This document shows positions 41,380 through 53,109 of a stretch of DNA of 64,000 nt, one piece after another. The stretch lies in NCBI RefSeq assembly GCF_018598555.1, contig NZ_JAHEWN010000004.1, forward strand, positions 155,721 to 219,720, written 5' to 3'. The stretch's first letter is position 1. Every line of letters starts with the position of its first letter. The translations under genes and the position numbers were made by a program. This DNA comes from Curtobacterium aurantiacum. Lineage in GTDB: Bacteria; Actinomycetota; Actinomycetes; Actinomycetales; Microbacteriaceae. A model generated the notes under the pieces. The model worked only from the letters and a program-made list of their open reading frames with translations, was not told the origin of the DNA and searched no databases.

Positions 41380-42536
41380 AACCAGTCGGCATCGTGGTTC
41401 CAGAGCTTGGTGTGCCGGGCCGTGGTCTGGATCTCGAGCCGGACCAGGTCGGGCCGCGCGCGGGCCAGGTCGTGCGAGGCCGAGGACGGCACGAACCCGT
41501 CGTCGTCGCTGTGCAGCAGCAGGATCGGCACCGTGAGCTCGTCGGCGCGGGTGACCATGTCGAGCTCGCGCAGGTCGACGGGCCGCTGCAGCCCGGCCAA
41601 CCGGTAGAGCACCGGCGTGCGGAGCAGGCGCTGTGCGACCTTGCGGACCGGACGGGGCAGGCGCAGGAGCTGGCTCTGCGACTTCAGCACCGCGTGCCAG
41701 TCGACCACCGGGGACTCGAGCACCACCCCGTCGACCAAGCCGGCGAAACGTGAACGGAGCAGGGTCTGCAGCACGACGGCACCGCCCATCGACCAGCCCA
41801 TCAGCACGACGCTCTGGGCCTGGTGCGCGGTGAGCCAGCGGAGGACGGAGTCGACGTCCTCCCACTCGGTGCTGCCGAGGCCGTAGCGACCGTCGACGCT
41901 CGGCGGGGCGACGCCGTCGTTGCGCCACGAGGCGAGGACGACCGAGTACCCGGCGGCGCGGAAGACAGGGACGGCGCGGATGGTCTCGGCTCGGGTGACG
42001 CCTCGGCCGTGCACCAGGACGGCCCACGGGGCGTCTGGGTCGTCGGCGCGGACGACCCACGCGGGCGCCGGGCCGTTCGGGGTGGGGATGTCGACGTCCT
42101 CGACGGGCACGTCGAGTTCTCCGGGCGTCAGGTAGAACCAGCCACCCCAGCGTCCGCGACGAGCGGCGGTCGGGTCGCCGGCGTCGATCGCGATGATGCG
42201 GCGCGTGACGGTGGTGTCGGTGGTGCCGAGCACTTCGCCGACGCGCATGTGGCCGGTGCCACCCCCGAACCAGAGCGAGTAGCGGCCCTGCAACTCGGTG
42301 TCGGCGGTGCGCTCGATCGTGACGGTCTTCCGGACCGGGTCGACGGCGTGGATCGGGACGCGTTCGTTGCGCTTGCGGTCGGGGGTGACGACGGCGCGGG
42401 CGACGGCGGCGACGAAGCCACCGATGACGGCCGTCCCCACCGCGGCTGCTGCCAGACCGGCGCCGAGTGCGATGAACCCGGCCGATCGTGCGGTCTCCTG
42501 GACGACGTCCTCGGCGGGTCGCGCGGATCGGGACAT
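41313..42536 (-). CDS. Alpha/beta hydrolase
   Basis: A 407-residue serine hydrolase with an N-terminal membrane helix (about 20-45: GFIALGAGLAAAAVGTAVIGGFVAA), a beta-rich middle domain (about 60-150) and a hydrolase domain. The nucleophile is in GWSMGGAV; the oxyanion loop VLVHGRG, an Asp in LLLHSDDDGFVP and a His in ARHTKLWN complete the triad. The substrate is unknown; it looks like an anchored esterase or lipase. The ATG at 42536 lies seven bases after a TAGGCT box. Its last 22 codons are duplicated at 40289-40355. Confidence 0.85.
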   Translation of the reverse strand: MSRSARPAEDVVQETARSAGFIALGAGLAAAAVGTAVIGGFVAAVARAVVTPDRKRNERVPIHAVDPVRKTVTIERTADTELQGRYSLWFGGGTGHMRVGEVLGTTDTTVTRRIIAIDAGDPTAARRGRWGGWFYLTPGELDVPVEDVDIPTPNGPAPAWVVRADDPDAPWAVLVHGRGVTRAETIRAVPVFRAAGYSVVLASWRNDGVAPPSVDGRYGLGSTEWEDVDSVLRWLTAHQAQSVVLMGWSMGGAVVLQTLLRSRFAGLVDGVVLESPVVDWHAVLKSQSQLLRLPRPVRKVAQRLLRTPVLYRLAGLQRPVDLRELDMVTRADELTVPILLLHSDDDGFVPSSASHDLARARPDLVRLEIQTTARHTKLWNHDADWFDARILAWLTEVVQRRGATSAR

Positions 42537-42543
42537 GGCCCGG

Positions 42544-42553
42544 AGCCTAGTCT
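42544..42553. promoter_or_regulatory. Shared bidirectional -10 element (overlapping TAGGCT and TAGTCT)
   Basis: AGCCTAGTCT contains TAGTCT on the plus strand (42548-42553), six bases before GTG 42560, and TAGGCT on the minus strand (42549-42544), seven bases before ATG 42536. The two -10 boxes overlap in a symmetric CTAG. Both mRNAs would be leaderless, from start codons 24 bases apart. Confidence 0.55.
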
Positions 42554-42559
42554 GCATGT

Positions 42560-43141
42560 GTGTCCGAAACCCGAGAGCCCGACGCCTTCGCGCGGCTCCG
42601 CGCGTTCGTGTCCGGCGGCAGCGGCCGTGCCGAGACCACCGTCACCGAGATCCCCTCGCCGACCCGGATCGCACCGTTCTCGATCGCCCTTGCGGCGGAC
42701 GTGTCCGGCACCGCGCACGGCGTCGAGTCGGACCTGGGCACCGGCCGGTTCATCGCCCTGTACGACCCGGAAGAACCCGAGGGCTGGGGCGGCGCGTTCC
42801 GGGTCGTCTCGTTCGCGCAGGCGCCGCTCGAGCCGGAGATCGGTGTCGACGAGTTCGTCGCCGACGTGACCTGGAGCTGGCTCGTCGACGCGCTCGAGTC
42901 GTACGGTGCGACGTACGACCACGCCTCGGGCACGGCCACCAAGATCATCTCGCGCGGCTACGGCGACCTCGCTGCACAGGGCGACGGCGCCCAGCTCGAG
43001 CTCCGCGCATCGTGGACACCACGCGGCGACGACCTCACCGCACACGTCCGGGCCTGGCAGGACATCGTCGCCATGCTCGCCGGTCTGCCGCCCGCATCGG
43101 ACGGCGTGACCCTGCTGGCCCCGAGGAGGCTCGCCAAGTGA
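42560..43141 (+). CDS. DUF3000 protein
   Basis: A 193-residue actinobacterial DUF3000 protein, alpha/beta, without membrane segments. Conserved parts visible are RIAPFSIALAADV, LGTGRFIALYDPEEPEGWGG, FRVVSFAQAPLEPEI and DVTWSWLVDALES. Function is unknown, but the gene nearly always precedes the RNase D gene, as here, where the stop overlaps the GTG of rnd. The GTG start has leaderless spacing from a -10 box shared with the divergent hydrolase gene. Confidence 0.92.
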   Translation: MSETREPDAFARLRAFVSGGSGRAETTVTEIPSPTRIAPFSIALAADVSGTAHGVESDLGTGRFIALYDPEEPEGWGGAFRVVSFAQAPLEPEIGVDEFVADVTWSWLVDALESYGATYDHASGTATKIISRGYGDLAAQGDGAQLELRASWTPRGDDLTAHVRAWQDIVAMLAGLPPASDGVTLLAPRRLAK

Positions 43142-44469
43142 CCGACCCCGCTCCCCAGGACGCCGCTGGATCGACCGGCCCGGCTGCGCCCGCAGCCACA
43201 GGTGCCGGCTCGACTGCTGCCGCTGCCGGCCCGACTGCTGCCGCCGCCAGCCCGGCCTTCGAGGCGTCGCACGACGCCGTCAAGGTCATCGACACCCGCG
43301 AGGACTACCTCGCGGCGGTCGCCGCGATCGCCGCCGGCCACGGCCCCGTCGCGGTCGACGCCGAACGCGCCAGCGGCTACCGGTACTCGCAACGCGCCTA
43401 CCTGATCCAGGTGTTCCGCCGCGGTGCCGGTGCGTTCCTGTTCGACCCGATCCCGATCGGCGACTTCTCCGAGCTGCAGGCGGCCATCGTCGACGAGGAG
43501 TGGCTGTTCCACGCCGCCTCGCAGGACCTGCCGTGCCTGCAGGAGGTCGGGCTCGTCCCGACCCGCATCTTCGACACCGAGCTCGGCGCCCGCATCGCCG
43601 GGTTCCCCCGCGTCGGCCTCGGCGCCGTCGTCGAGCAGCTGCTCGGTATCACGCTGGCGAAGGCGCACTCGGCCGCCGACTGGTCGACCCGTCCCCTGCC
43701 GCAGTCGTGGCTCGTCTACGCGTCGCTCGACGTCGAGCTGCTGCCCGACCTCCGCGACGCCCTCGCCGAGAAGCTCGACGAGGCCGGCAAGACCCGCATC
43801 GCCCAGCAGGAGTTCGACGCGGTCCTGCACCGCGCGCCGAAGCCGGCCCGTGCGGAGCCCTGGCGTCGACTGTCCGGCATGCACGCGCTCCGTGGTGCCC
43901 GGGCGCTGGCGATCGCCCGGTCGCTCTGGCTCGCCCGTGACGAGTACGCCCGACAGGCGGACATCGCCCCCGGGCGTACGATCCCCGACTCGGCGATCGT
44001 CGCCGCCGCGGCCGCCGCACCCGAGTCCCGCGCCGAACTCGGTGCGCTGAAGACCTTCACGGGCCGCGCCAGCCGTTCCGAGCTCGACCGCTGGTGGGCC
44101 GCCGTCGACGAAGGCCGCACCACCGAGGACCTCCCCCGTCTCCGCGGTGCCGGCGAGGCCACCCTGCCCCCGCCCCGTGCCTGGGCGGACCGCAACCCGG
44201 CCGCCGACCGCCGGTACAAGGCCGCGCGGGCCGCGGTGACGAAGCGTGCCGAGGAGCTCGACATCCCGCTCGAGAACCTGCTCACGCCGGAGACGCTCCG
44301 GCTCGTGTCGTGGGCCCCGCCGTCGCCGCCGTCGACCGAGCTGGTCGGCGCCGCCCTGGCCGAGCACGACGCCCGCCCGTGGCAGGTCGAGGAACTCGCG
44401 TCGATCATCGCGTCGGCCTTTGTCGCTGCTGCACAGCGGCCCGCGGCGACGGACGACGACGAGTCGTAG
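43138..44469 (+). CDS. rnd: Ribonuclease D-like 3'-5' exonuclease with HRDC domain
   Basis: A 443-residue DEDD exonuclease for 3' processing of tRNA or other stable RNA. After an Ala/Thr-rich low-complexity N-terminus (about 40 residues) the catalytic acids appear in PVAVDAERASGYRYS (D-x-E), HAASQDLPCL (D) and LVYASLDVELLPDL (Y and D). The HRDC domain follows at about 245-330 (GARALAIARSLWLARDEYAR, PGRTIPDSAI). A second C-terminal helical region resembles a further HRDC-like module. GTG start overlapping the DUF3000 stop, with GAGGAGG just upstream. Confidence 0.92.
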   Translation: MTDPAPQDAAGSTGPAAPAATGAGSTAAAAGPTAAAASPAFEASHDAVKVIDTREDYLAAVAAIAAGHGPVAVDAERASGYRYSQRAYLIQVFRRGAGAFLFDPIPIGDFSELQAAIVDEEWLFHAASQDLPCLQEVGLVPTRIFDTELGARIAGFPRVGLGAVVEQLLGITLAKAHSAADWSTRPLPQSWLVYASLDVELLPDLRDALAEKLDEAGKTRIAQQEFDAVLHRAPKPARAEPWRRLSGMHALRGARALAIARSLWLARDEYARQADIAPGRTIPDSAIVAAAAAAPESRAELGALKTFTGRASRSELDRWWAAVDEGRTTEDLPRLRGAGEATLPPPRAWADRNPAADRRYKAARAAVTKRAEELDIPLENLLTPETLRLVSWAPPSPPSTELVGAALAEHDARPWQVEELASIIASAFVAAAQRPAATDDDES

Positions 44470-44597
44470 GAACTGCCCAACCGGCATGCGGCCGCCCAGG
44501 CTGGGGGCATAGCGTCGGGAGGGTCGCCGGGCGAGGCCCGGCCAGGCCGGAGCGACCTGCGTTCCGGCCCGATCGATGAGGATCTGGGAGGCCCGGA

Positions 44598-45815
44598 TTG
44601 CCAAAGGCATCAGACGTCGTGTTCGTGGACGGCGTTCGCACACCGTTCGGACGAGCCGGCGAGAAGGGGGTGTTCTGGAAGACCCGGTCCGACGACCTCG
44701 CGGTGCACGCGATGCGCGGACTGCTCGACCGGAACACCTTCGACACCGCAGCCGTGGACGACGTCGCCGTCGCGGCGACCACGCAGCAGGGTGACCAGGG
44801 GCTGACGCTCGGCCGCACGGTCGGCATGCTCGCGGGTCTGCCGAAGTCGGTGCCCGGCTACGCGATCGACCGCATGTGCGCCGGTGCCATGACGAGCGTC
44901 ACGACGCTCGCGGGTGCCATCGCCTTCGGCGCCGCCGACGTCGCGATCGCCGGTGGTGTCGAGCACATGGGGCGTCACCCGATGGGCTTCAACGCCGACC
45001 CGAACCCGCGCTTCGTCGCGGAGCGCATGGTCTCGAGCGACGCCCTCGTCATGGGCGCCACCGCCGAGCGCCTGCACGACCGCTTCCCCGCGATCACGAA
45101 GGACCGCACGGACGCCTACGCCGTCCAGTCCCAGCAGCGCTACGCCGCCGCCTGGGCGAACGGCAAGCTCCAGCCCGACCTGATCCCGGTCGAGGTCAAC
45201 AAGGGCGACGGCTGGGACGTCGTCAGCGCCGACGAGCCGCCGCGGCCGGGGACCACCCTGGAGGCGCTGGCCGCGTTGAAGACGCCGTTCCGGCCCCACG
45301 GACGGATCACCGCCGGCAACGCCGCCGGTCTGAACGACGGCGCGACCATGAGCCTGCTCGCGTCCGAGGACGGCGCGAAGCAGCACGGCCTGTCGACGAA
45401 GATGCGCATGGTCTCGTTCGCCTTCGCCGGCGTCGAGCCCGAGGTCATGGGCGTCGGCCCCGTCCCCGCCACCGACAAGGCCCTGTCGAAGGCAGGCCTG
45501 TCGATCGACGACATCGGCCTGTTCGAGATCAACGAGGCGTTCGCCGTCCAGGTGCTCGCGTTCCTCGACAACTACGGCATCGCCCAGGACTCCCCGAACG
45601 TGAACGCGTGGGGCGGCGCGATCGCCGTCGGCCACCCGCTGGCGTCGAGCGGCGTCCGCCTGATGAACCAGCTCGCCGCGCAGTTCGCCGAGCGACCGGA
45701 CGTCAAGTACGGCATCACCACGATGTGCATCGGGCTCGGCCAGGGCGGCACCGTCATCTGGGAGAACCCGCACCACAGCAAGTCGGCCGAGCGTTCGGCT
45801 CGGAAGGGGGCGTGA
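44598..45815 (+). CDS. Acetyl-CoA acyltransferase (thiolase)
   Basis: A 405-residue thiolase of the beta-oxidation type (3-ketoacyl-CoA plus CoA to acyl-CoA and acetyl-CoA). The nucleophilic Cys is in AIDRMCAGAMTS (about 93), the catalytic His in GGAIAVGHPLASSG and the second Cys in TTMCIGLGQGG. FEINEAFAVQ is the usual loop motif. The start is TTG at 44598, supported by GGGAGG at 44586 and by the family N-terminus (DVVFVDGVRTPFGR). It forms an operon with the multifunctional gene two bases downstream, giving the two halves of the trifunctional system (FadA/FadB). Confidence 0.93.
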   Translation: MPKASDVVFVDGVRTPFGRAGEKGVFWKTRSDDLAVHAMRGLLDRNTFDTAAVDDVAVAATTQQGDQGLTLGRTVGMLAGLPKSVPGYAIDRMCAGAMTSVTTLAGAIAFGAADVAIAGGVEHMGRHPMGFNADPNPRFVAERMVSSDALVMGATAERLHDRFPAITKDRTDAYAVQSQQRYAAAWANGKLQPDLIPVEVNKGDGWDVVSADEPPRPGTTLEALAALKTPFRPHGRITAGNAAGLNDGATMSLLASEDGAKQHGLSTKMRMVSFAFAGVEPEVMGVGPVPATDKALSKAGLSIDDIGLFEINEAFAVQVLAFLDNYGIAQDSPNVNAWGGAIAVGHPLASSGVRLMNQLAAQFAERPDVKYGITTMCIGLGQGGTVIWENPHHSKSAERSARKGA

Positions 45816-45817
45816 CC

Positions 45818-47956
45818 ATGACCATCGTCGACAACGACCGACTGGCCGAACTCAGCGAGGACGAGGTCGTCACGCACTCGTTCGTCAAGCACGTCACGAT
45901 GCCCTCCGGTGGCACGCTGGCGCTCATCACGCTCGACAACGGCAAGGACTACAAGCGGCCGAACACTCTCGGGCCCCGCACGCTCCGGGAGCTGGCCGGC
46001 GTGCTCGACACCCTGAAGACCGAGGCCGCAGCCGGCACGATCCAGGGCGTGGCGATCACCGGCAAGGAGTACTGCTTCGCCGCCGGAGCCGACCTGTCCC
46101 AGGCCGCCGCGGTCCCGTCGCGCGAGGCCGCCCACGACCTGGCCGCCCTCGGGCACGCCACGCTCCGCAAGTTCGCCGACCTCGGGGTGCCGTCGTTCGC
46201 GTTCGTGAACACCCTGGCGCTCGGCGGTGGGCTCGAGATCGCCCTGCACTGCACCTACCGGGCGTTCTCGTCCGCGGCGCAGGGCATCGGGCTCCCCGAG
46301 GTGTTCCTCGGCATCATCCCCGGCTGGGGCGGCGCGACGCTGCTCCCCCGCCTGATCGGGCCGGAGCGCGCGCTCCGCGTCATCGTCGAGAACCCGCTCA
46401 AGAACAACCGCCTGATGGACGGCCCGGCCGCGGTCGAGATCGGCATCGGTGACGTCCTCGTCCCGTCGGTGACGTTCCTGCCCTCCGCGGTCGCCTGGGC
46501 CGACGGCGTCATCACCGGTGCGACCAAGGTGGTGCGGAAGAACGAGCCGGGCATGCTCGAGAAGGCCGCATGGGGCACCGTCGTCAAGGTCGCCCGCGGA
46601 CAGGTCGCGTCGAAGATCGGCACCGTGCCGAAGTCGCCGTTCCGCGCGCTCGACCTCGTCGCCGCCGCCAAGTCGGGTTCGCTCGACGAACGCTTCGCCG
46701 ACGAGGACGAGGCCCTCGCCGACCTCATCTCGGGTGACCAGTTCGCCGCGTCGATGTACGCGTTCGACCTCGTGCAGAAGCGTGCGAAGAAGCCCGTCGG
46801 CGCTCCCGAGGGCGTCAACGCGAAGAAGATCACGAAGGTCGGCGTCCTCGGCGCCGGGCTGATGGCGTCGCAGTTCGCGCTGCTCTTCGCCCGGCGCCTC
46901 GGGGTCCCCGTCGTCATCACCGACGTCGACCAGTCCCGCGTCGACGCCGGCGTCGAACGGATCCGCGGCGAGGTCGCGAAGCTGCTCGACAAGGGCCGCA
47001 TCTCCCCCGACGACGCGAACCGCATCACCGCGCTCGTCAGTGGGTCGGTGTCCTACGACGCCTTCGCCGACGCGGACTGGGTGATCGAGGCCGTCTTCGA
47101 GGAGATGACCGTCAAGCAGGAGGTCTTCCGGAAGATCGAGCAGGTCATCGCCCCGGACGCCATCCTCGCCACGAACACGTCGTCGCTCTCCGTCGACGAG
47201 ATGGCGTCGGTCCTCACCAACCCGGAGCGACTCGTCGGCTTCCACTTCTTCAACCCGGTCGCGGTGATGCCGTTGCTCGAGGTGGTGCGCGCGGCGAAGA
47301 CCTCGGACGAGGCCCTCGTCACCGCACTCGCCGTCGCGAAGACCCTGAAGAAGACCGCGATCATCACCGCGGACCAGCCGGGCTTCGTCGTGAACCGCGT
47401 GCTCGCACGGGTGCTCGGCGAGGCGATGCGCGGCGTCGAGGAAGGGACCTCGTTCGACACCGTCGCACAGGGTGCCGCGCCCCTCGGACTGCCGATGTCG
47501 CCGTTCGAGCTGCTGGAGCTCGTCGGCCTGCCGGTCGGCGCGCACGTGCTCGACTCGCACCACGCGGCCTGGCCGGAGCGCTTCTACCCCGGCGACGGCC
47601 TGAAGAAGATCGCCGAGCACGGGACGATCCTGACCCGCGACAAGAAGGGCAACGCGACCGGGTACGACCCCGCGGCCGTGAAGCTCGTCGCGCCGTCCAA
47701 GAAGGACGCGAAGCCGGTCGACGCCGCCGAGATGCAGCGCCGGTTCGAGGACGCCCTGGCCGACGAGCTGCACCGCATGCTCGAGGACAAGGTGGTCGAG
47801 CACGTCGAGGAGATCGACCTCGGGCTCATCCTCGGCGCAGGCTACCCGTTCCAGGCCGGCGGGATCAGCCCGTACCTCGACCGCAGTGGCGCTTCCGAGC
47901 GTGTCTTCGGCGCGACGTTCCACGCCCCGCGCATCGTCGGCCCTGCTTCCCGCTAG
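45818..47956 (+). CDS. Multifunctional fatty-acid oxidation enzyme (FadB-like)
   Basis: A 712-residue fusion. The N-terminal enoyl-CoA hydratase domain shows KEYCFAAGADLSQ, LGGGLEIALHC and GLPEVFLGIIPGWGG with the two catalytic Glu. The 3-hydroxyacyl-CoA dehydrogenase NAD domain starts at about 335 with VGVLGAGLMASQFALLFA, followed by EAVFEEMTVKQEVF, ATNTSSLSVDEMA, the catalytic GFHFFNPVAVMPL and QPGFVVNRVL. It hydrates and oxidises intermediates handed to the thiolase upstream. I chose ATG 45818, seven bases after GGAAGGGGG; GTG 45812 overlaps the thiolase stop and is possible. Confidence 0.93.
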   Translation: MTIVDNDRLAELSEDEVVTHSFVKHVTMPSGGTLALITLDNGKDYKRPNTLGPRTLRELAGVLDTLKTEAAAGTIQGVAITGKEYCFAAGADLSQAAAVPSREAAHDLAALGHATLRKFADLGVPSFAFVNTLALGGGLEIALHCTYRAFSSAAQGIGLPEVFLGIIPGWGGATLLPRLIGPERALRVIVENPLKNNRLMDGPAAVEIGIGDVLVPSVTFLPSAVAWADGVITGATKVVRKNEPGMLEKAAWGTVVKVARGQVASKIGTVPKSPFRALDLVAAAKSGSLDERFADEDEALADLISGDQFAASMYAFDLVQKRAKKPVGAPEGVNAKKITKVGVLGAGLMASQFALLFARRLGVPVVITDVDQSRVDAGVERIRGEVAKLLDKGRISPDDANRITALVSGSVSYDAFADADWVIEAVFEEMTVKQEVFRKIEQVIAPDAILATNTSSLSVDEMASVLTNPERLVGFHFFNPVAVMPLLEVVRAAKTSDEALVTALAVAKTLKKTAIITADQPGFVVNRVLARVLGEAMRGVEEGTSFDTVAQGAAPLGLPMSPFELLELVGLPVGAHVLDSHHAAWPERFYPGDGLKKIAEHGTILTRDKKGNATGYDPAAVKLVAPSKKDAKPVDAAEMQRRFEDALADELHRMLEDKVVEHVEEIDLGLILGAGYPFQAGGISPYLDRSGASERVFGATFHAPRIVGPASR

Positions 47957-47966
47957 GTCCCATCAC

Positions 47967-48036
47967 GCAAAACACCGGTGTTCGCGCACCGAACACCCGC
48001 AAACCGCGGCGTGGAGCGCGAACACCGGTGTTTTGC
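47967..48036. terminator. Inverted repeat with 21-bp arms between convergent genes
   Basis: GCAAAACACCGGTGTTCGCGC (47967) pairs perfectly with 48016-48036; each arm also contains the self-complementary AACACCGGTGTT. A further GAACACC lies in the 28-base loop. The T-run of one strand (GTTTTGC) suits a terminator for both fadB-like and dxs. Confidence 0.8.
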
Positions 48037-48073
48037 TGAACGGACCCGACCGAAGCGGCCGAGCGCGGCGTGA

Positions 48074-50011
48074 CTAGCGGTCCGAGGCGGCGGACTCGCG
48101 GGAGCGGGCGGGCTTCGCCTGCGGCAGCTTCGTCCCGACGACCTGGTCGATGACGTCGCGGGCGATGGCCTGCGCCGTCAACCCGGCATCGGCGAGGATC
48201 TGCGACCGGGTCGCGTGGTCGATGAACGCGTCGGGCAGCCCGAGCTCGTTCACCCCGGTGTCGACCCCGGCGGCGCGCAGGTCCTGCCGCAGCCGGGTCC
48301 CGACGCCGCCGACCCGCACACCGTCCTCGATGGTGATCACGAGCCGGTGCGTCCGCGACAGCTCGATGAGCGACACCGGGATCGGCACCACCCAGCGCGG
48401 GTCCACGACGGTGACGCCGATGCCCTGCGCCTCGAGCAGCGCCGCGGCCTCGAGTGCCACCGGCACCATCGACCCGACGGCGACGAAGAGCACGTCCTCG
48501 ACGTCGTCCGTGGCGGCGTGCAGCACGTCCACACCGTCGGAGAGACGACGGACCGCGGGGATGTCCGGTCCGACCTGCCCCTTCGACCACCGCAGCACGG
48601 TCGGGGCGTCGTCGACGGCGATCGCCTCGCGGAACTCCTCGCGCAGCGTCACAGCATCGCGGGGAGCCGCGATCCGGATCCCCGGCACGACCTGCAGCAG
48701 CGCGAGGTCCCACATGCCGTGGTGCGAGGGGCCGTCCGGGCCGGTGATCCCGGCACGGTCGAGCACGAACGTCACGCCGGCCCGGTGCAGGGCGACGTCC
48801 ATCAGCACCTGGTCGAACGCACGGTTCAGGAACGTCGCGTAGAGCGCCACGACCGGGTGGAGCCCGCCGTACGCCAGGCCCGCGGCGGTCGTCACGGCGT
48901 GCTGCTCGGCGATGCCGACGTCGTACACGCGGTCGGGGTGCTGCTCCTGGAACAGGTGGAGCCCGGTCGGCCGGAGCATCGCCGCCGTGATGGCGACGAT
49001 CCGAGGGTCCGAGGCGCCGGCATCGGCCAGGGAAGACGCGAACACCGAGGTCCACGACGGGCCGGACGCGGCGTCGAGCGACTCCCCCGTCTCCGGGTCG
49101 ATGTGCCCGACGGCGTGGAACTGGTCAGCCTGGTCGCGCAGGGCCGGCTCGAAGCCGTGGCCCTTCTCCGTGATGACGTGCACGATCACGGGAGCGCCGT
49201 ACTCCTTGGCCTGCCGGAGCGCCGCTTCCATCGCCTGCTGGTCGTGCCCGTTCACCGGGCCGATGTACTTGATGTCGAGGTTCGAGTACAGCGCCTCGTT
49301 GTTGGTCAGCCGCGACAGGAAGCCGTGCAGGCCCCCGCGCATGCCCCGGTACACCGCACGACCCGGAGCACCGAACCGCGCCGCCACGGCCTGCGTGCCC
49401 TCGTACAGGGCCCGGTACTCGCGGCGTGTCCGCACGGAACTCAGGAACCGCGCCATGCCACCGATGGTCGGCGCGTACGAGCGGCCGTTGTCGTTCACGA
49501 CGATGACCAGGCGCCGGTCGTTGTCGTCGGAGATGTTGTTGAGCGCCTCCCACGTCATCCCGCCGGTGAGCGCACCGTCACCGACGACCGCGACGACGGT
49601 GCGGTCGGTCTGCCCGGTCTGCCCGAACGCGCGGGAGATGCCGTCCGCCCAGGACAGCGACGACGACGCGTGCGAGGACTCGACGATGTCGTGCTCGGAT
49701 TCGCTCCGCTGTGGGTAGCCGGCGATGCCGCCGCGTTCGCGCAGCTTCGAGAAGTCCTGGCGCCCGGTGACGAGCTTGTGCACGTACGACTGGTGTCCCG
49801 TGTCGAAGACGAACGGGTCCTTCGGCGAGTCGAACACGCGGTGCATCGCGAGCGTCAGCTCCACGACGCCCAGGTTCGGCCCGAGGTGCCCCCCGGTCTT
49901 CGCGACCTCGGCGACCAGGAAACGTCGGATCTCGGCGGCGAGGTCGGTCATCTGCGCGTCGGAGAGACGCTTCAGGTCGCGCGGCGACGTGATGCTGCTG
50001 AGCAGGCTCAC
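48074..50011 (-). CDS. dxs: 1-deoxy-D-xylulose-5-phosphate synthase
   Basis: A 645-residue thiamine-diphosphate enzyme joining pyruvate and glyceraldehyde 3-phosphate, the first step of the MEP isoprenoid pathway. Motifs are FDTGHQSYVHKLVTGR with the catalytic His, VVGDGALTGGMTWEALNN (TPP-binding GDG...N), the catalytic Glu in DVGIAEQHAVT and the C-terminal transketolase domain with GSMVPVALEA. The start is GTG at 50011, preceded by AAAGGAG. It is convergent with the fatty-acid operon. Confidence 0.96.
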   Translation of the reverse strand: MSLLSSITSPRDLKRLSDAQMTDLAAEIRRFLVAEVAKTGGHLGPNLGVVELTLAMHRVFDSPKDPFVFDTGHQSYVHKLVTGRQDFSKLRERGGIAGYPQRSESEHDIVESSHASSSLSWADGISRAFGQTGQTDRTVVAVVGDGALTGGMTWEALNNISDDNDRRLVIVVNDNGRSYAPTIGGMARFLSSVRTRREYRALYEGTQAVAARFGAPGRAVYRGMRGGLHGFLSRLTNNEALYSNLDIKYIGPVNGHDQQAMEAALRQAKEYGAPVIVHVITEKGHGFEPALRDQADQFHAVGHIDPETGESLDAASGPSWTSVFASSLADAGASDPRIVAITAAMLRPTGLHLFQEQHPDRVYDVGIAEQHAVTTAAGLAYGGLHPVVALYATFLNRAFDQVLMDVALHRAGVTFVLDRAGITGPDGPSHHGMWDLALLQVVPGIRIAAPRDAVTLREEFREAIAVDDAPTVLRWSKGQVGPDIPAVRRLSDGVDVLHAATDDVEDVLFVAVGSMVPVALEAAALLEAQGIGVTVVDPRWVVPIPVSLIELSRTHRLVITIEDGVRVGGVGTRLRQDLRAAGVDTGVNELGLPDAFIDHATRSQILADAGLTAQAIARDVIDQVVGTKLPQAKPARSRESAASDR

Positions 50012-50065
50012 GGGCGCTCCTTTCGTGGGGCTGTCGGCCCACTCTATTCTCGGGACCCGACAACC

Positions 50066-50105
50066 GACGGGAGGCCCGTGGCGGGTTCGCCACGGGCCTC
50101 CGGTC
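50066..50105. terminator. Hairpin terminator of acnA (type B palindrome)
   Basis: GACGGGAGGCCCGTGGCG pairs with CGCCACGGGCCTCCGGTC (one mismatch) around a four-base loop. The left arm is identical to 3187-3204. Confidence 0.8.
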
Positions 50106-50143
50106 CGATCCGTAGTCGCGTCAGCGACCCGTGCGCACCTCGC

Positions 50144-52981
<2,838 letters not shown>

Positions 52982-53109
52982 CGTGCCGCCTCCCTACTGA
53001 TCGGTTTGCCCTCATCCTCGCGGGCCGTGGACCGTCCCACCAGCAAGGCAAACCTAATCCCGCGAGCACGAACGCGCCCGGCGAGAACTATCTCGATGTC
53101 GAGACAACT

